Below, piece by piece: positions 17,401 to 24,100 of a stretch of 40,701 bases of DNA. Under the pieces are notes generated by a model that did no database searches, was not told the DNA's origin, and was given only the letters and a program-made list of their open reading frames with translations. Numbering within the stretch: position 1 is the stretch's first letter; each line of letters opens with the position of its first letter. Source of the DNA: a virus; the IMG/VR virus record IMGVR_UViG_3300042288_001085, positions 1 through 40,701 of that record. One strand, 5' to 3'. Position numbers and translations under genes: made by a program.

Positions 17401-20400
17401 GAGAGTTTGAGGCCGGACGCGCAGAAGGTCGCAGCTATTTGTATTCCATCAACGTCATCGGCAGCCGCGACTCAGGAACGTACAAGGTCACAAACTACGG
17501 CAACATCGAGGCCAAGACCGGCGAGATGGTTCCCTTCGGTGCCGCCGTCTCGACCAAGAATCATGTGCTGATCAAGGCGATTGACCTTAACTCGTTCCGC
17601 GCTTCGGCCATCCGCGCTATCGACAACGAGCAGCTCGGCGAGTTTGGCAATGACCTCCGCGCGGTGGAGACCGGCTTAAAGCAACTTCTCAGCAACTACG
17701 AGAACGGCGTTGCGGGCGAGACAGGACTAGGCGTGACGCGCAAGAACATCCTCAACGGATTGCTGGGCACCGGCACGGTGATGCAGCGCCAGAGCAACCC
17801 CGCTTGGCACACGCTGAACAACCAAGGCAGCGTCCGCACGTTCCGTCTGGACCGCATCAACTACGCGGAGCCATACGGCACCGGCTACTTCCCGCACTAC
17901 AACAAGATCAACATCAACGCGCTGCCGGACGACGCCGGTCGCATGTCTCTGGATCAATACGGACAGTTCGACGCCGACCGTAAGGCGGCTTGGATGAACA
18001 AGGAGGCGGTGAAGCGCGGCTTTAGCAACGCAACCAATTGGCAAAACGCAGACGCGCAGGGATTCCAAGCGGCGGATGGGCAGTATCGGCAGCAGTTTCC
18101 GGCGGGCGGTGCGGCGCAGCGTGGGAGCGCTATGCCAGATGCTACAACCACATCAAAGGCTGCTAAAACGCTGGAAGACCTCAAGCGCACTTCGTTCATT
18201 CCTACCAAAGTAGCGTCTGATGTTCTTGGAGGGTTTCCAGAATATCTAAAGCCGGTTGCGCAGTTTATTGCAGATCAGCGCGGCAAGCTCGTCGAGGGCA
18301 AGATGAACATGCGCGACATCACCAAGGCTTATGTGATGACGATTGCTTCGCAAGGCTCTGGAGCGAGAGCCGTTGAGGTTATTGCCAGCAACTTGGCCAA
18401 GAAGGACATTCCATTTGCCCCCACTCAGGAGTTTTTGACCACAGACAAACAGGGGCGCGCGGCAATTCGTCCCGAAGAAGCTGCCGCCTATTGGCTTGGC
18501 ACCGAAGCAGGACAGCGCGCCCTCAACAACGCGGAGAGCGGCGTGTTTAATCCCAGCGACTGGCAGGAGATGGTCGCTCTGCGCAAGGCATACGGAGATG
18601 ACAGGTTTGCCACTGTGCGCGCATTTTCGCCGGAGAACATCGCACGCATTCCGCAGGTTCTTGCCGATATCAATGCAAGCCGCGGCAACACCGACGCCGT
18701 ATTGACAGCCGTACAAAAGCTCAACGGAATTTCTACAGGCAAGAAGGGCTTCATTTCACACCTTCTCGGCATTGGCGACGTGCCGACGATTGATGCTGTG
18801 GAGATCAATTTTTGGCTGACCGGAAAAGGAGACGTTGGGAAGCTCAACACTAAGCGCGCCGACCTTGTTCGCCGCGTCAAGGAGTCGGTCAGCGACAGGC
18901 GCGTCAGCGAGGAGTTGTTCCGGCGCATTGACAACCGCATCAACGGATTGCGCGATCAGGTGCAGGGAGGGGCTGAGGTCGATCCAGAGGTCTGGTCGCA
19001 CGTCATGCATCACTGGCTTTGGGACAAGGCCAAGAAGATCGAGACGACACACGAAGGCATGTACAGGGCGCAGGCCAGCTTTTTGCCGGACACCGTCATC
19101 AGCGACGAAGGCGGCACCGTCTGGCGCACGCTGCAAGAGGCTCCTGTTATTACGCTCAAAGACCTGCGCGGGAGAAAGGTCTTTGCGTCCTTCGCGGACC
19201 TTACAAGCGCGGGCAAGTTGTACAGGGGTATTGATTCAAGCGAGGTGGCTATACCGGTGCGAACACACGGCGGACCAGAATGGCCGTTGCTACAAGCAGA
19301 GCGTGTTGGCGAGGAAACCAACGTGTGGTCTAATCAAGGCGCCGGAGTTTCAACAACCAAAGCCAAGCGCGCAGACGAGGGCGCAATCATGCTCGTCGCG
19401 GCCATGCACAAAAACGCGCACGTCAGCAACACGGAAACGTCCACGGCGGTCATTGCAACAAACGCAGCCTATGCGCGCGATGGAAGAATTGCCGGAGACA
19501 ATTTGCAGCGCCTCGATGACATGATTCGCGCGGAGATGCCTGACTTTGTTGGTATCGAGTCGCCGGACGTCATGGCGTACGTCAACAAGCTACCGTTCCA
19601 AGGAGAAAGAAGCAGAAGTCGCATCGCGCAGATTCTCGGATCGAAAGAAGCCGAAGCTCTGGGGGCGCCAAACTTGCAGCGCATATTGGACGAGATGCGC
19701 TCCTCGGAGTTTGACGGACTACGGATCGGCGACGCGGTCATGGCTATCGAGCTAACGGCGGGCGCTCCGGTTCTTAAGCTCGGAGAGAATGGAACGCTGA
19801 AGCATCCATCTTATCAATACGCCGTGCGCGGAAGAGTTCTCGGCCGATTCGCGCGCCCCATTAACGTCGAGACGATCTTCGATGACTTTTACGCGCAGAG
19901 AAGGGCGCAGGGTAAGCCGCAGCAAGGAGACAGACGCGCGCTTGACTTGGCAAAGCCTGTGCAGGTGATCACTGACGCTATTGCTGACAGGATTCCAAGC
20001 ACCGCATACACGGCGATCAAATCTCCGCGGCATGCGCAGCTTATCAACATGGCCGTCAACGATCAGTGGCGCTCTACCTCGGCAAGCGTGAAGCAGGGAG
20101 GCGTTAGTCCGGCAGACATTGTTAGCGCGCTGAATGCATCTCCCGCCAAAGTGGCTCTTTCTAGGTATGATCTAAAAACCCTTAGCGGCAAGGTGCGCGC
20201 AAAAGAGCTTGAGGTCTTCCAGCTAGGCGACTCCGGCGTGTACTTCGGAGTGCGGAAGGGCGATCCGGCGTCAGACTATGGTCTGGCTCCAGATGCGTAT
20301 GGCTTTGGGCCGGATGAGCGCACGCTGACGCTGGTGATGAATAACGAGCGCAAGGCCGGAGGAATGGCCGACGCCATTGTCGTCAAGGCGCTGCAAAATG

Positions 20401-20915
20401 GTGTGACGGCGCTGGACTGTTTCGCCGTTAAAAGCGGCAGGTCTCCGAGTGGATTTTTGCCAGAGCTTTACGAGCGCTTTGGGTTTCAGAGGGTTGGAGA
20501 GATACCATTTGATCCTTCTTTTTACTCGAAAACCGAGCTTGCGGATCTGAGGAAATACTGGAAGAGTACAGGGTGGGACGAGTCGGCAGGAATGCCTTCA
20601 ATCGTCCTGATGAAATGGAAGGGAACTAATGAACAAAGACCAAAAAGCCTACGAGAACTTGTTGGCCAAAGTTCGTCAGGTGTTCGCCAAGGAGATAAAC
20701 GAGGGTCTCTATTCCGAGACGCAGAAGGATCTTCTGGACGGCTTCCTAGACGACGCGGTGGCTCGCAGCGGCGGACCGGACAAGGTGACGCTGGAGCAGG
20801 TCAAGGGGTGCAAGGATCTGATGCAGGAGTGCGGCTTGGCCGCGGCATCCTAGGTCCGGTTGAGGAGCTGATCGGATTGTCTCCGGCCGAGCTGCGCAAC
20901 CTCGGCATTCAATAG
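14460..20915 (+). CDS. Giant internal virion / polyvalent-like protein with HEIGH zincin motif and GNAT-like domain
   Basis: This is a 2151-codon frame and the largest gene of the phage. In order: three spaced motifs ILTAEQVAEID, MLTAEQADAAE and VLSAAEVDQAD (residues 5, 51, 94); helical N-terminal region; hydrophobic stretches near 305-330 and 503-541 that could insert into membranes; HEIGH at 648-652 (zinc-metallopeptidase-like); long mosaic segments resembling the large associated domains of polyvalent proteins (about 1000-1170 and 1300-1360); and a GNAT-like block near 1960-2024 (NNERKAGGMADAIVVKAL, LYERFGFQRVGE). It is probably ejected into the host with the DNA, bringing enzymatic domains. 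From residue 2056 on, the sequence looks like a shadow frame of the gene at 20629. Confidence 0.75.
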   Translation: MPPKILTAEQVAEIDRQQQKPVNWSAVIPQKEDVLTARVNREAARQDAPPMLTAEQADAAEAQNSVAAETSFGRAMGARPDRSVGPQVPAPKRVLSAAEVDQADYERVGDISYIPTKDEWKRYSEVRQRRDDKVGKFIEAGQAIAGGLVQAAAATAYAPFDFVTRGTKAYDEWVNSSAEGLRQASISTAELYSWAGDMVNDGVRETERVNVIDNQLRQRLAAENKFTGNARADAQIFAQARERAMASGAYEKTREQEASDEDTQYQRFIRDRSFQQQAANVTETNIGTLPDGRAEMGIDESKLNEGLVLGSALVLDPLNIAIPAGLGAVNKVRLLRRVGSLAGTPLKGASKVAGYAAGKAEGWYGKIVDGVESATGLTGSQQMSALSSVSFKAAAAMAALKKSGAVLRATERGLKTGSILAREIGIGGVGASRVEAASKLRSAPIPERYRRAYDGFFTSADSTLRRVSETQGLSPIARRSAATLDKLGATQAFRLADDAVSGAVATAPIAVPLAAIAPEERQPEILGAIMTVGAGAGVIGGKMRRMSEFDDALVAKMLADAEISGGDATSMANMMPHDRLVNMARMQSVISPKADFIPLRATDYEINTTVKEAMGLGTRGIYVDAKKGQRPRIFVNLDKMATGDVAGHEIGHAILKSDILGGEVKRGMRAMVDQQYGTDGVAARGREYVTANLTQEVRDGTTGIQLNVLRPDEVTRIAAAGGDEAAEQALKNEFIRERWANDTDWRKQAIEERADMLNQERLAQGEISWDWARDEIAAETFSGLGKGLNLSGVRASGPLSRAVGAASAGFEAMGARMRGNGRLETPNRLFVENPLFDTPEMRKAVNNYVKTFDRYLVGLEKEGSVKQRGTPIAPTGKASDAIRSPHTRLHKNGNVVENDLFFQRPDGTVVPKSQQQINTQDKSRAATIKSINDRTKFVNENSNEWGARKLSNGRVEVGGPNLPPQFDYFIQIPEYHRNLVREFEAGRAEGRSYLYSINVIGSRDSGTYKVTNYGNIEAKTGEMVPFGAAVSTKNHVLIKAIDLNSFRASAIRAIDNEQLGEFGNDLRAVETGLKQLLSNYENGVAGETGLGVTRKNILNGLLGTGTVMQRQSNPAWHTLNNQGSVRTFRLDRINYAEPYGTGYFPHYNKININALPDDAGRMSLDQYGQFDADRKAAWMNKEAVKRGFSNATNWQNADAQGFQAADGQYRQQFPAGGAAQRGSAMPDATTTSKAAKTLEDLKRTSFIPTKVASDVLGGFPEYLKPVAQFIADQRGKLVEGKMNMRDITKAYVMTIASQGSGARAVEVIASNLAKKDIPFAPTQEFLTTDKQGRAAIRPEEAAAYWLGTEAGQRALNNAESGVFNPSDWQEMVALRKAYGDDRFATVRAFSPENIARIPQVLADINASRGNTDAVLTAVQKLNGISTGKKGFISHLLGIGDVPTIDAVEINFWLTGKGDVGKLNTKRADLVRRVKESVSDRRVSEELFRRIDNRINGLRDQVQGGAEVDPEVWSHVMHHWLWDKAKKIETTHEGMYRAQASFLPDTVISDEGGTVWRTLQEAPVITLKDLRGRKVFASFADLTSAGKLYRGIDSSEVAIPVRTHGGPEWPLLQAERVGEETNVWSNQGAGVSTTKAKRADEGAIMLVAAMHKNAHVSNTETSTAVIATNAAYARDGRIAGDNLQRLDDMIRAEMPDFVGIESPDVMAYVNKLPFQGERSRSRIAQILGSKEAEALGAPNLQRILDEMRSSEFDGLRIGDAVMAIELTAGAPVLKLGENGTLKHPSYQYAVRGRVLGRFARPINVETIFDDFYAQRRAQGKPQQGDRRALDLAKPVQVITDAIADRIPSTAYTAIKSPRHAQLINMAVNDQWRSTSASVKQGGVSPADIVSALNASPAKVALSRYDLKTLSGKVRAKELEVFQLGDSGVYFGVRKGDPASDYGLAPDAYGFGPDERTLTLVMNNERKAGGMADAIVVKALQNGVTALDCFAVKSGRSPSGFLPELYERFGFQRVGEIPFDPSFYSKTELADLRKYWKSTGWDESAGMPSIVLMKWKGTNEQRPKSLRELVGQSSSGVRQGDKRGSLFRDAEGSSGRLPRRRGGSQRRTGQGDAGAGQGVQGSDAGVRLGRGILGPVEELIGLSPAELRNLGIQ
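20629..20853 (+). CDS. 74-aa protein overprinted on the 3' end of the giant virion gene
   Basis: This frame has a good ribosome site (GGAAGGGA, 5 nt before ATG 20629). It encodes a balanced, helical, charged protein (MNKDQKAYENLLAKVRQVFA, then SETQKDLLDGFLDDAVARSG). In contrast, the overlapping giant frame reads Arg/Gly/Ser-rich sequence (RLPRRRGGSQRRTGQ). I infer that this frame is the conserved one here. ACTAATG at its start contains an out-of-frame TAA at 20627; one base shift would make the giant gene end there by the TAATG overlap common in this phage. The function is unknown. Confidence 0.62.
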   Translation: MNKDQKAYENLLAKVRQVFAKEINEGLYSETQKDLLDGFLDDAVARSGGPDKVTLEQVKGCKDLMQECGLAAAS

Positions 20916-21165
20916 CTGCATAACTTTTCAAGCATTCCGCAGGGAAGACTCTAACGTGTCGCGCTCGGTGCGAAGCCTTGGACAGACCCCAAGTAGGTGA
21001 TCTGATTATGGCCCAAGGCAAAGAGCGCTGCTTGATAAATTTGCTGTAGCACAGACGACAGTCGGTAGCGCTCCGACCGCCGCCGGTTGTAAAACCGTCA
21101 AAAACGGCACTGCCAGATAAGGTGCCAGAGTGCCCGCCAACCCGCATGAATGCTGGGTCCGCAGA
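20916..21165. other. Intergenic stretch between virion genes and attP
   Basis: No convincing gene lies here. Short frames on the minus strand are by-products of the tRNA-like sequence. Visible structure includes an imperfect inverted repeat at about 21141-21159 (ACCCGCAT..ATGC-T-GGGT), immediately beside the tRNA half, and short stems around GGTTGTAAAACC (about 21085-21096) and CCGTCAAAAACGG (about 21096-21108). These could be part of the P-arm of attP or a transcription end for the virion operon; neither is certain because there is no clear U-tract. Confidence 0.4.
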
Positions 21166-21206
21166 TGATTACAAATCAGGTGCTCTACCAGCTGAGCTAT
21201 ACCGGC
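21166..21206 (-). other. attP: attP core: 5' half of tRNA-Thr(UGU)
   Basis: Read on the minus strand, 21206 to 21166 has the 5' acceptor strand GCCGGTA, a complete D-arm (GCTCAGCTGGTAGAGC), the 5' anticodon stem CCTGA and the loop TTTGTAA with anticodon TGT (Thr). It then continues for only TCA. The remaining anticodon stem, T-arm and 3' acceptor strand are absent, so it is not a functional tRNA. It lies 160 nt before the integrase start. Integrases commonly recombine within tRNA genes near the anticodon loop, so this is best read as the phage attachment site. Confidence 0.8.
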
Positions 21207-21232
21207 GACTCTCAAATTCCAGAGAAAAAACC

Positions 21233-21262
21233 TGTCCGCACTTGTCCGCATGTATCCGAGTG
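21233..21262 (+). promoter_or_regulatory. Tandem GTCC operator-like array, site A (before integrase)
   Basis: TGTCCGCACTTGTCCGCATG at 21233-21252, followed by ATCC, gives boxes at 10-nt steps (GTCC 21234, GTCC 21244, ATCC 21254). The same spacing occurs at the minus-strand promoters and before the helicase and head operons. Here it lies between the attP core and the integrase. It may control integrase transcription or act as an accessory-protein site for recombination. No good -35/-10 pair is visible around it. Confidence 0.55.
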
Positions 21263-21272
21263 TGGCATGTCG

Positions 21273-21317
21273 TTTGGCAGACAATCGGCCAAGATTTGCC
21301 AAACTTGCCAGCCAAAC
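21273..21317. promoter_or_regulatory. Candidate integrase arm-type binding sites
   Basis: This A/T-rich stretch contains TTGCCA twice in direct orientation (21296-21301 and 21305-21310), TTTGGCA in the opposite orientation at 21273-21279, and GCCAAAC at 21311. Clusters of short direct and inverted repeats beside an attP core are the usual arm sites bound by the integrase N-terminal domain. The assignment is by position and pattern only. Confidence 0.4.
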
Positions 21318-21366
21318 TGACAAACTTTACTTGCGATGATTGGAAATCCGGTGCATTGGGTGAGGC

Positions 21367-22488
21367 ATGGAAACCACTCACCCGATTAAATCCAGTTCGA
21401 TCAGCGGCAAACTCTACAAGACCGATGCGTCGCCCTTTTGGCAGCTCCGGTTCCACCACCCCAGCGACCGCAAACGCAAGCGCATCAGTCTTGGTACAGA
21501 AGACCTCGCGCTGGCGAAGGCCCGCGCCAAGGTCATTCTTGACGACACCGCCGCCAAGGGACTTGAAGCCCTGCGCGATCACGCGCGGCGCGACACATCT
21601 GAGTCGATTGGGAGAGCGATTGCGCATTACGAGAAGTTCAGCAAGATCATCAGCACCCGCGACAATGTCAATTGTATGCTCCGATTCCTGCGATGCGCGC
21701 TTGAGATCGAGGACAACGAGGTCATCAAGCAAAAGCCGCTTTCCATCCTCACGCCAGCCCTCATCTCCAAATACATGCGGAACTACAAGGGTAGCCCCTA
21801 CTCCGTCCGTACTAACCTAGCTTCGACCCGCGCCATTTTCGCCCACAGCCTCGAATGGGAAGGCTTTAATTTGCCCGACAACATTTCCAAGTTCTGCGAG
21901 GCGACAACAGGCATGAAAGCGCCAGTCAGCACCTTTGTCCGCATCGCGCCGGAGATTCTCGACAAGATGGAAGAAAGGAGCGCGGCAATCGGCGACTCCA
22001 CGCGCCGCGCGTATTTACTAACTCGATACCTCGGTATGACCCCCTCGGAGTGTGCCGCCGCCCGCAAGTCATGGATCGAGGACAGAGAGGACCGCAAGGT
22101 GATCGTCATTATCGAGCGGCCAGAGGAAGACGTGACGCTGAAGACCGGACACAATCGCGGTCGAGTCATGTCGCTTCCGAAGTGGATGTCCGCCGAGTTG
22201 CTAAATGTCGAGGGCGACTACTTAATCACCGGCAAGACGTTTGAGACGCGCAAACGATTCATGGAGCGGTTTTTCAACGCATGGGTCCGCGAGTTCATCC
22301 CCGACCGGCGCTCTGCAGCCTACGAGCTGCGCCGCCAAGCCGGTTCCGACATGTTGAACGCGACCGGCAAGATCTCGCTCGTGCAGCACATGCTTGGCCA
22401 TACGAGTCCGCAGACGACCGCTAGGTTCTACGCGGTCTATGACCGCGAGGTGGACGTCGCGTCAGTATGGGATAAGTCCACCAATTAG
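21367..22488 (+). CDS. int: Tyrosine-family site-specific integrase (atypical active site)
   Basis: The 373-aa protein has an N-terminal DNA-arm-binding part (LYKTDASPFWQLRFHHPSDR, then SLGTEDLALAKARAK), a core-binding domain (about 90-185) and a C-terminal catalytic domain. The catalytic block shows YELRRQAGSD (Arg322), QHMLGHTS (His345) and TARFYA (Tyr355 as nucleophile). The first catalytic arginine normally sits in a G-L-R-x-x-E motif; the aligned sequence here is LGMTPSEC with Thr225 in its place. A His before the second Arg is replaced by Tyr319. It is adjacent to the tRNA-Thr attP. Confidence 0.88.
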   Translation: METTHPIKSSSISGKLYKTDASPFWQLRFHHPSDRKRKRISLGTEDLALAKARAKVILDDTAAKGLEALRDHARRDTSESIGRAIAHYEKFSKIISTRDNVNCMLRFLRCALEIEDNEVIKQKPLSILTPALISKYMRNYKGSPYSVRTNLASTRAIFAHSLEWEGFNLPDNISKFCEATTGMKAPVSTFVRIAPEILDKMEERSAAIGDSTRRAYLLTRYLGMTPSECAAARKSWIEDREDRKVIVIIERPEEDVTLKTGHNRGRVMSLPKWMSAELLNVEGDYLITGKTFETRKRFMERFFNAWVREFIPDRRSAAYELRRQAGSDMLNATGKISLVQHMLGHTSPQTTARFYAVYDREVDVASVWDKSTN

Positions 22489-22525
22489 ACATGTCCGGCG
22501 CGACGTGTCGAAGAAACGCCGAAAT

Positions 22526-22750
22526 TTAGACATATGCCGCTTCCATGCGGCAAATGTGCGCCTCAATCGCCGCAACTTTTTCGGCGTATGGCAGGACATC
22601 GAGTTCTAGGCAGGCGTTGCGTACGCAGCCGTCGCTCAGGCACAGGCGGCGCATCATCGAGAACAGCTCCGGCGAGTCAAAGACGCGACCGGCGTGGCGC
22701 AGGCCGGACCATGGAAAGGTGCCGGTGGCGAAGTAATCGTGGCGCATCAT
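22526..22750 (-). CDS. Small protein at the end of the minus-strand block, unknown
   Basis: The 74-aa product is read from ATG 22750, overlapping the lipoprotein stop (ATGA). It contains five Cys/His-rich positions but no clear zinc motif (RRLCLSDGCVRNACLELDVL). A small hairpin (GCCGC..GCGGC) near 22534-22549 lies in its last codons, facing the convergent integrase gene. Codon use and the overlap support a real gene; the function is unknown. Confidence 0.58.
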   Translation of the reverse strand: MMRHDYFATGTFPWSGLRHAGRVFDSPELFSMMRRLCLSDGCVRNACLELDVLPYAEKVAAIEAHICRMEAAYV

Positions 22751-23130
22751 CGGACCTGCAGGGTTTGCGCGGTCTGTGGCGCCTTCGGTTGCGTCGCCGA
22801 GTACCAGTGCGTGTAGCGCGGAACGCGCAGCAGCAGGCGAGACGGCACGCGGGAGCCGGAGGGATACAGCGCCTCCTCGTAGCTCTGCGTATCGTGCGGG
22901 ACGTACGCTTGGAAGCGTGTCGGCTTCTGCCAGTTGCCAAACTTGTCGGCGACGACCTTGAGCTGCAGCGGTGTGGTGCCGACATACTCCGCGTTCATGT
23001 AGATGACGGCGCCGGTCGGAATGCTGCGGATGTCAATCGTCAGGACCGGCAGCGCCTGCTCGGTGTTGTAGTCGTTGGGTGTGGCGGCACAGCCTGCCAA
23101 GGCCAGCGCGAGGATGGCGAGCGGTCTCAT
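22747..23130 (-). CDS. PEGA-domain lipoprotein
   Basis: The 127-aa protein starts MRPLAILALALAGCAATP, a lipoprotein signal with lipobox LAGC and lipidated Cys14. Residues about 30-60 (LTIDIRSIPTGAVIYMNAEY, then VGTTPLQLKV) match the PEGA domain, a beta-sandwich found in surface and S-layer-associated proteins. It is transcribed from the minus-strand block next to the repressor rather than with the virion or lysis genes, so expression in the lysogen is likely. I infer a lysogenic-conversion or superinfection-related surface protein. Confidence 0.72.
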   Translation of the reverse strand: MRPLAILALALAGCAATPNDYNTEQALPVLTIDIRSIPTGAVIYMNAEYVGTTPLQLKVVADKFGNWQKPTRFQAYVPHDTQSYEEALYPSGSRVPSRLLLRVPRYTHWYSATQPKAPQTAQTLQVR

Positions 23131-23312
23131 GCGACCTCCTCGATGGGCAGCATCAGTTGCGGGTCCGCGGCCTCCTTGCGGGCGAGCTGCACCATGTGCG
23201 CGTGGCTGATGACCAGCTCGGTCAACTTGAGCGCCGCCTGCAGATCGTAATCATGGTCCGCGTTGAACGTGGCCGCGGACTGCGCGATGGCGTGGGTGTT
23301 GAGGGTGGTCAT
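23127..23312 (-). CDS. Small protein of the minus-strand block, unknown
   Basis: The 61-aa product is read from ATG 23312, which overlaps the upstream stop by ATGA; an earlier in-frame codon at 23363 lies well inside the upstream gene. It is a helical protein (MTTLNTHAIAQSAATFNADH, then KLTELVISHAHMVQLARKEA). Its stop overlaps the lipoprotein ATG. No family is recognised. Confidence 0.58.
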   Translation of the reverse strand: MTTLNTHAIAQSAATFNADHDYDLQAALKLTELVISHAHMVQLARKEAADPQLMLPIEEVA

Positions 23313-23527
23313 TTTGTTTGAACGGTTGCGCCAAATAAGTCGCGCAGGTTTGCGCCGCGCCAATGCACTCGATCTTCAAAGCCAAAGATTCCGGCATTAA
23401 CGCGAACAGGCGTGTAAATGTACCAGCCGTCTATGCAATCGCATATGCGTGCATTTTTCCCAAACTTGTCGCGGATTCTTTTTTCGTAGTGCCGCGCCTC
23501 GTTCAGTCTTTGCAATTTTTTATTCAT
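23309..23527 (-). CDS. Small basic protein of the minus-strand block, unknown
   Basis: The 72-aa product has a basic helical N-terminus (MNKKLQRLNEARHYEKRIRD) and a beta-like C-terminal half (DGWYIYTPVRVNAGIFGFED). It may bind nucleic acid, judging by charge only. It starts 6 nt after the stop of the preceding gene and overlaps the following gene by ATGA. Confidence 0.58.
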   Translation of the reverse strand: MNKKLQRLNEARHYEKRIRDKFGKNARICDCIDGWYIYTPVRVNAGIFGFEDRVHWRGANLRDLFGATVQTK

Positions 23528-23533
23528 GACGAT

Positions 23534-24061
23534 TTACGCAGCCCTCCGGTTCAAGACAGGTATCTCCGAGTTCGCCGAGATGGCAACGCACTTCGGCTTG
23601 GCCTTCACGGTCACCGTCTGGCCCATCAGGGTGGTGAACGTGCGGGGTTCGACCGGCAGCGCAATGTAGGCTGCCGTGGGTGTGACGCGCTCGACGCGCA
23701 CCGGTCGGCCGTCGTAGCGGACGAGGTCGCCGGTGCGGAGGCGGGTGAGTTGCTGGTTGAAGTTCCAGCGGATGGTGGGCAGCGAGCGCTGGTGCGGAAC
23801 GCGCCGCTCGTTGTCGTAGTGGGCATGCACACAATGCGTTCCATCCGGCGTGTGCCCATTGTAGTGCGCGCGGCCGGACGAGAACTTCGTGCTGCCGCCC
23901 TCACGAATCCAAGCGATCACATCCTGCGCCTGCTCCTCGGTTGCGAAGTAGATCCACTCCCAATTTCCACCGCCATCGCGGGAGATGTATTTGTGCGGGC
24001 ATTGGTCTTGTTGCGCAGCCGTGGTGTTCGCTGCGTCCGTTGTGGTGTATGTGTTTTGCAT
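23534..24061 (-). CDS. Minus-strand block protein with SH3-like region, unknown
   Basis: The 175-aa product is read from ATG 24061; this start fits the promoter 10 nt upstream, while an open frame up to 24169 crosses the promoter. It has an N-terminal Thr/Ala stretch and a segment that recurs in phage proteins of unknown role (WEWIYFATEEQAQDVIAWIR). A small beta-barrel-like region (LRTGDLVRYDGRPVRVERVT, about residues 108-127) resembles SH3-type folds. The mRNA appears leaderless or nearly so. Function is unknown. Confidence 0.66.
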   Translation of the reverse strand: MQNTYTTTDAANTTAAQQDQCPHKYISRDGGGNWEWIYFATEEQAQDVIAWIREGGSTKFSSGRAHYNGHTPDGTHCVHAHYDNERRVPHQRSLPTIRWNFNQQLTRLRTGDLVRYDGRPVRVERVTPTAAYIALPVEPRTFTTLMGQTVTVKAKPKCVAISANSEIPVLNRRAA

Positions 24062-24100
24062 AACAGTGAGGACTTTAGAGGACGACTGTGGACGTGTCAA
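24062..24100 (-). promoter_or_regulatory. Promoter with tandem GTCC operator, site B, near-leaderless start
   Basis: On the minus strand a consensus -35 TTGACA (24100-24095) is followed by a 17-nt spacer and -10 TAAAGT (24077-24072). Only 10 nt separate the -10 from ATG 24061, so the 5' leader is at most a few bases and there is no ribosome site. Three GTCC boxes at 10-nt steps (GGAC on + at 24070, 24080, 24090) fill the spacer and -10. With site C, 33 of 42 positions are identical from -35 through ATG. Confidence 0.72.

Noticed and set aside
21120-21206. Functional tRNA-Thr gene
   Set aside because: Only the 5' half to the anticodon loop is present; T-arm, 3' anticodon stem and 3' acceptor strand are missing. 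Called as attP instead.
21006-21323. Minus-strand frame containing AGIAQLVEHLICN
   Set aside because: This peptide is a known spurious translation of tRNA sequence; the frame crosses the tRNA-Thr half and attP.
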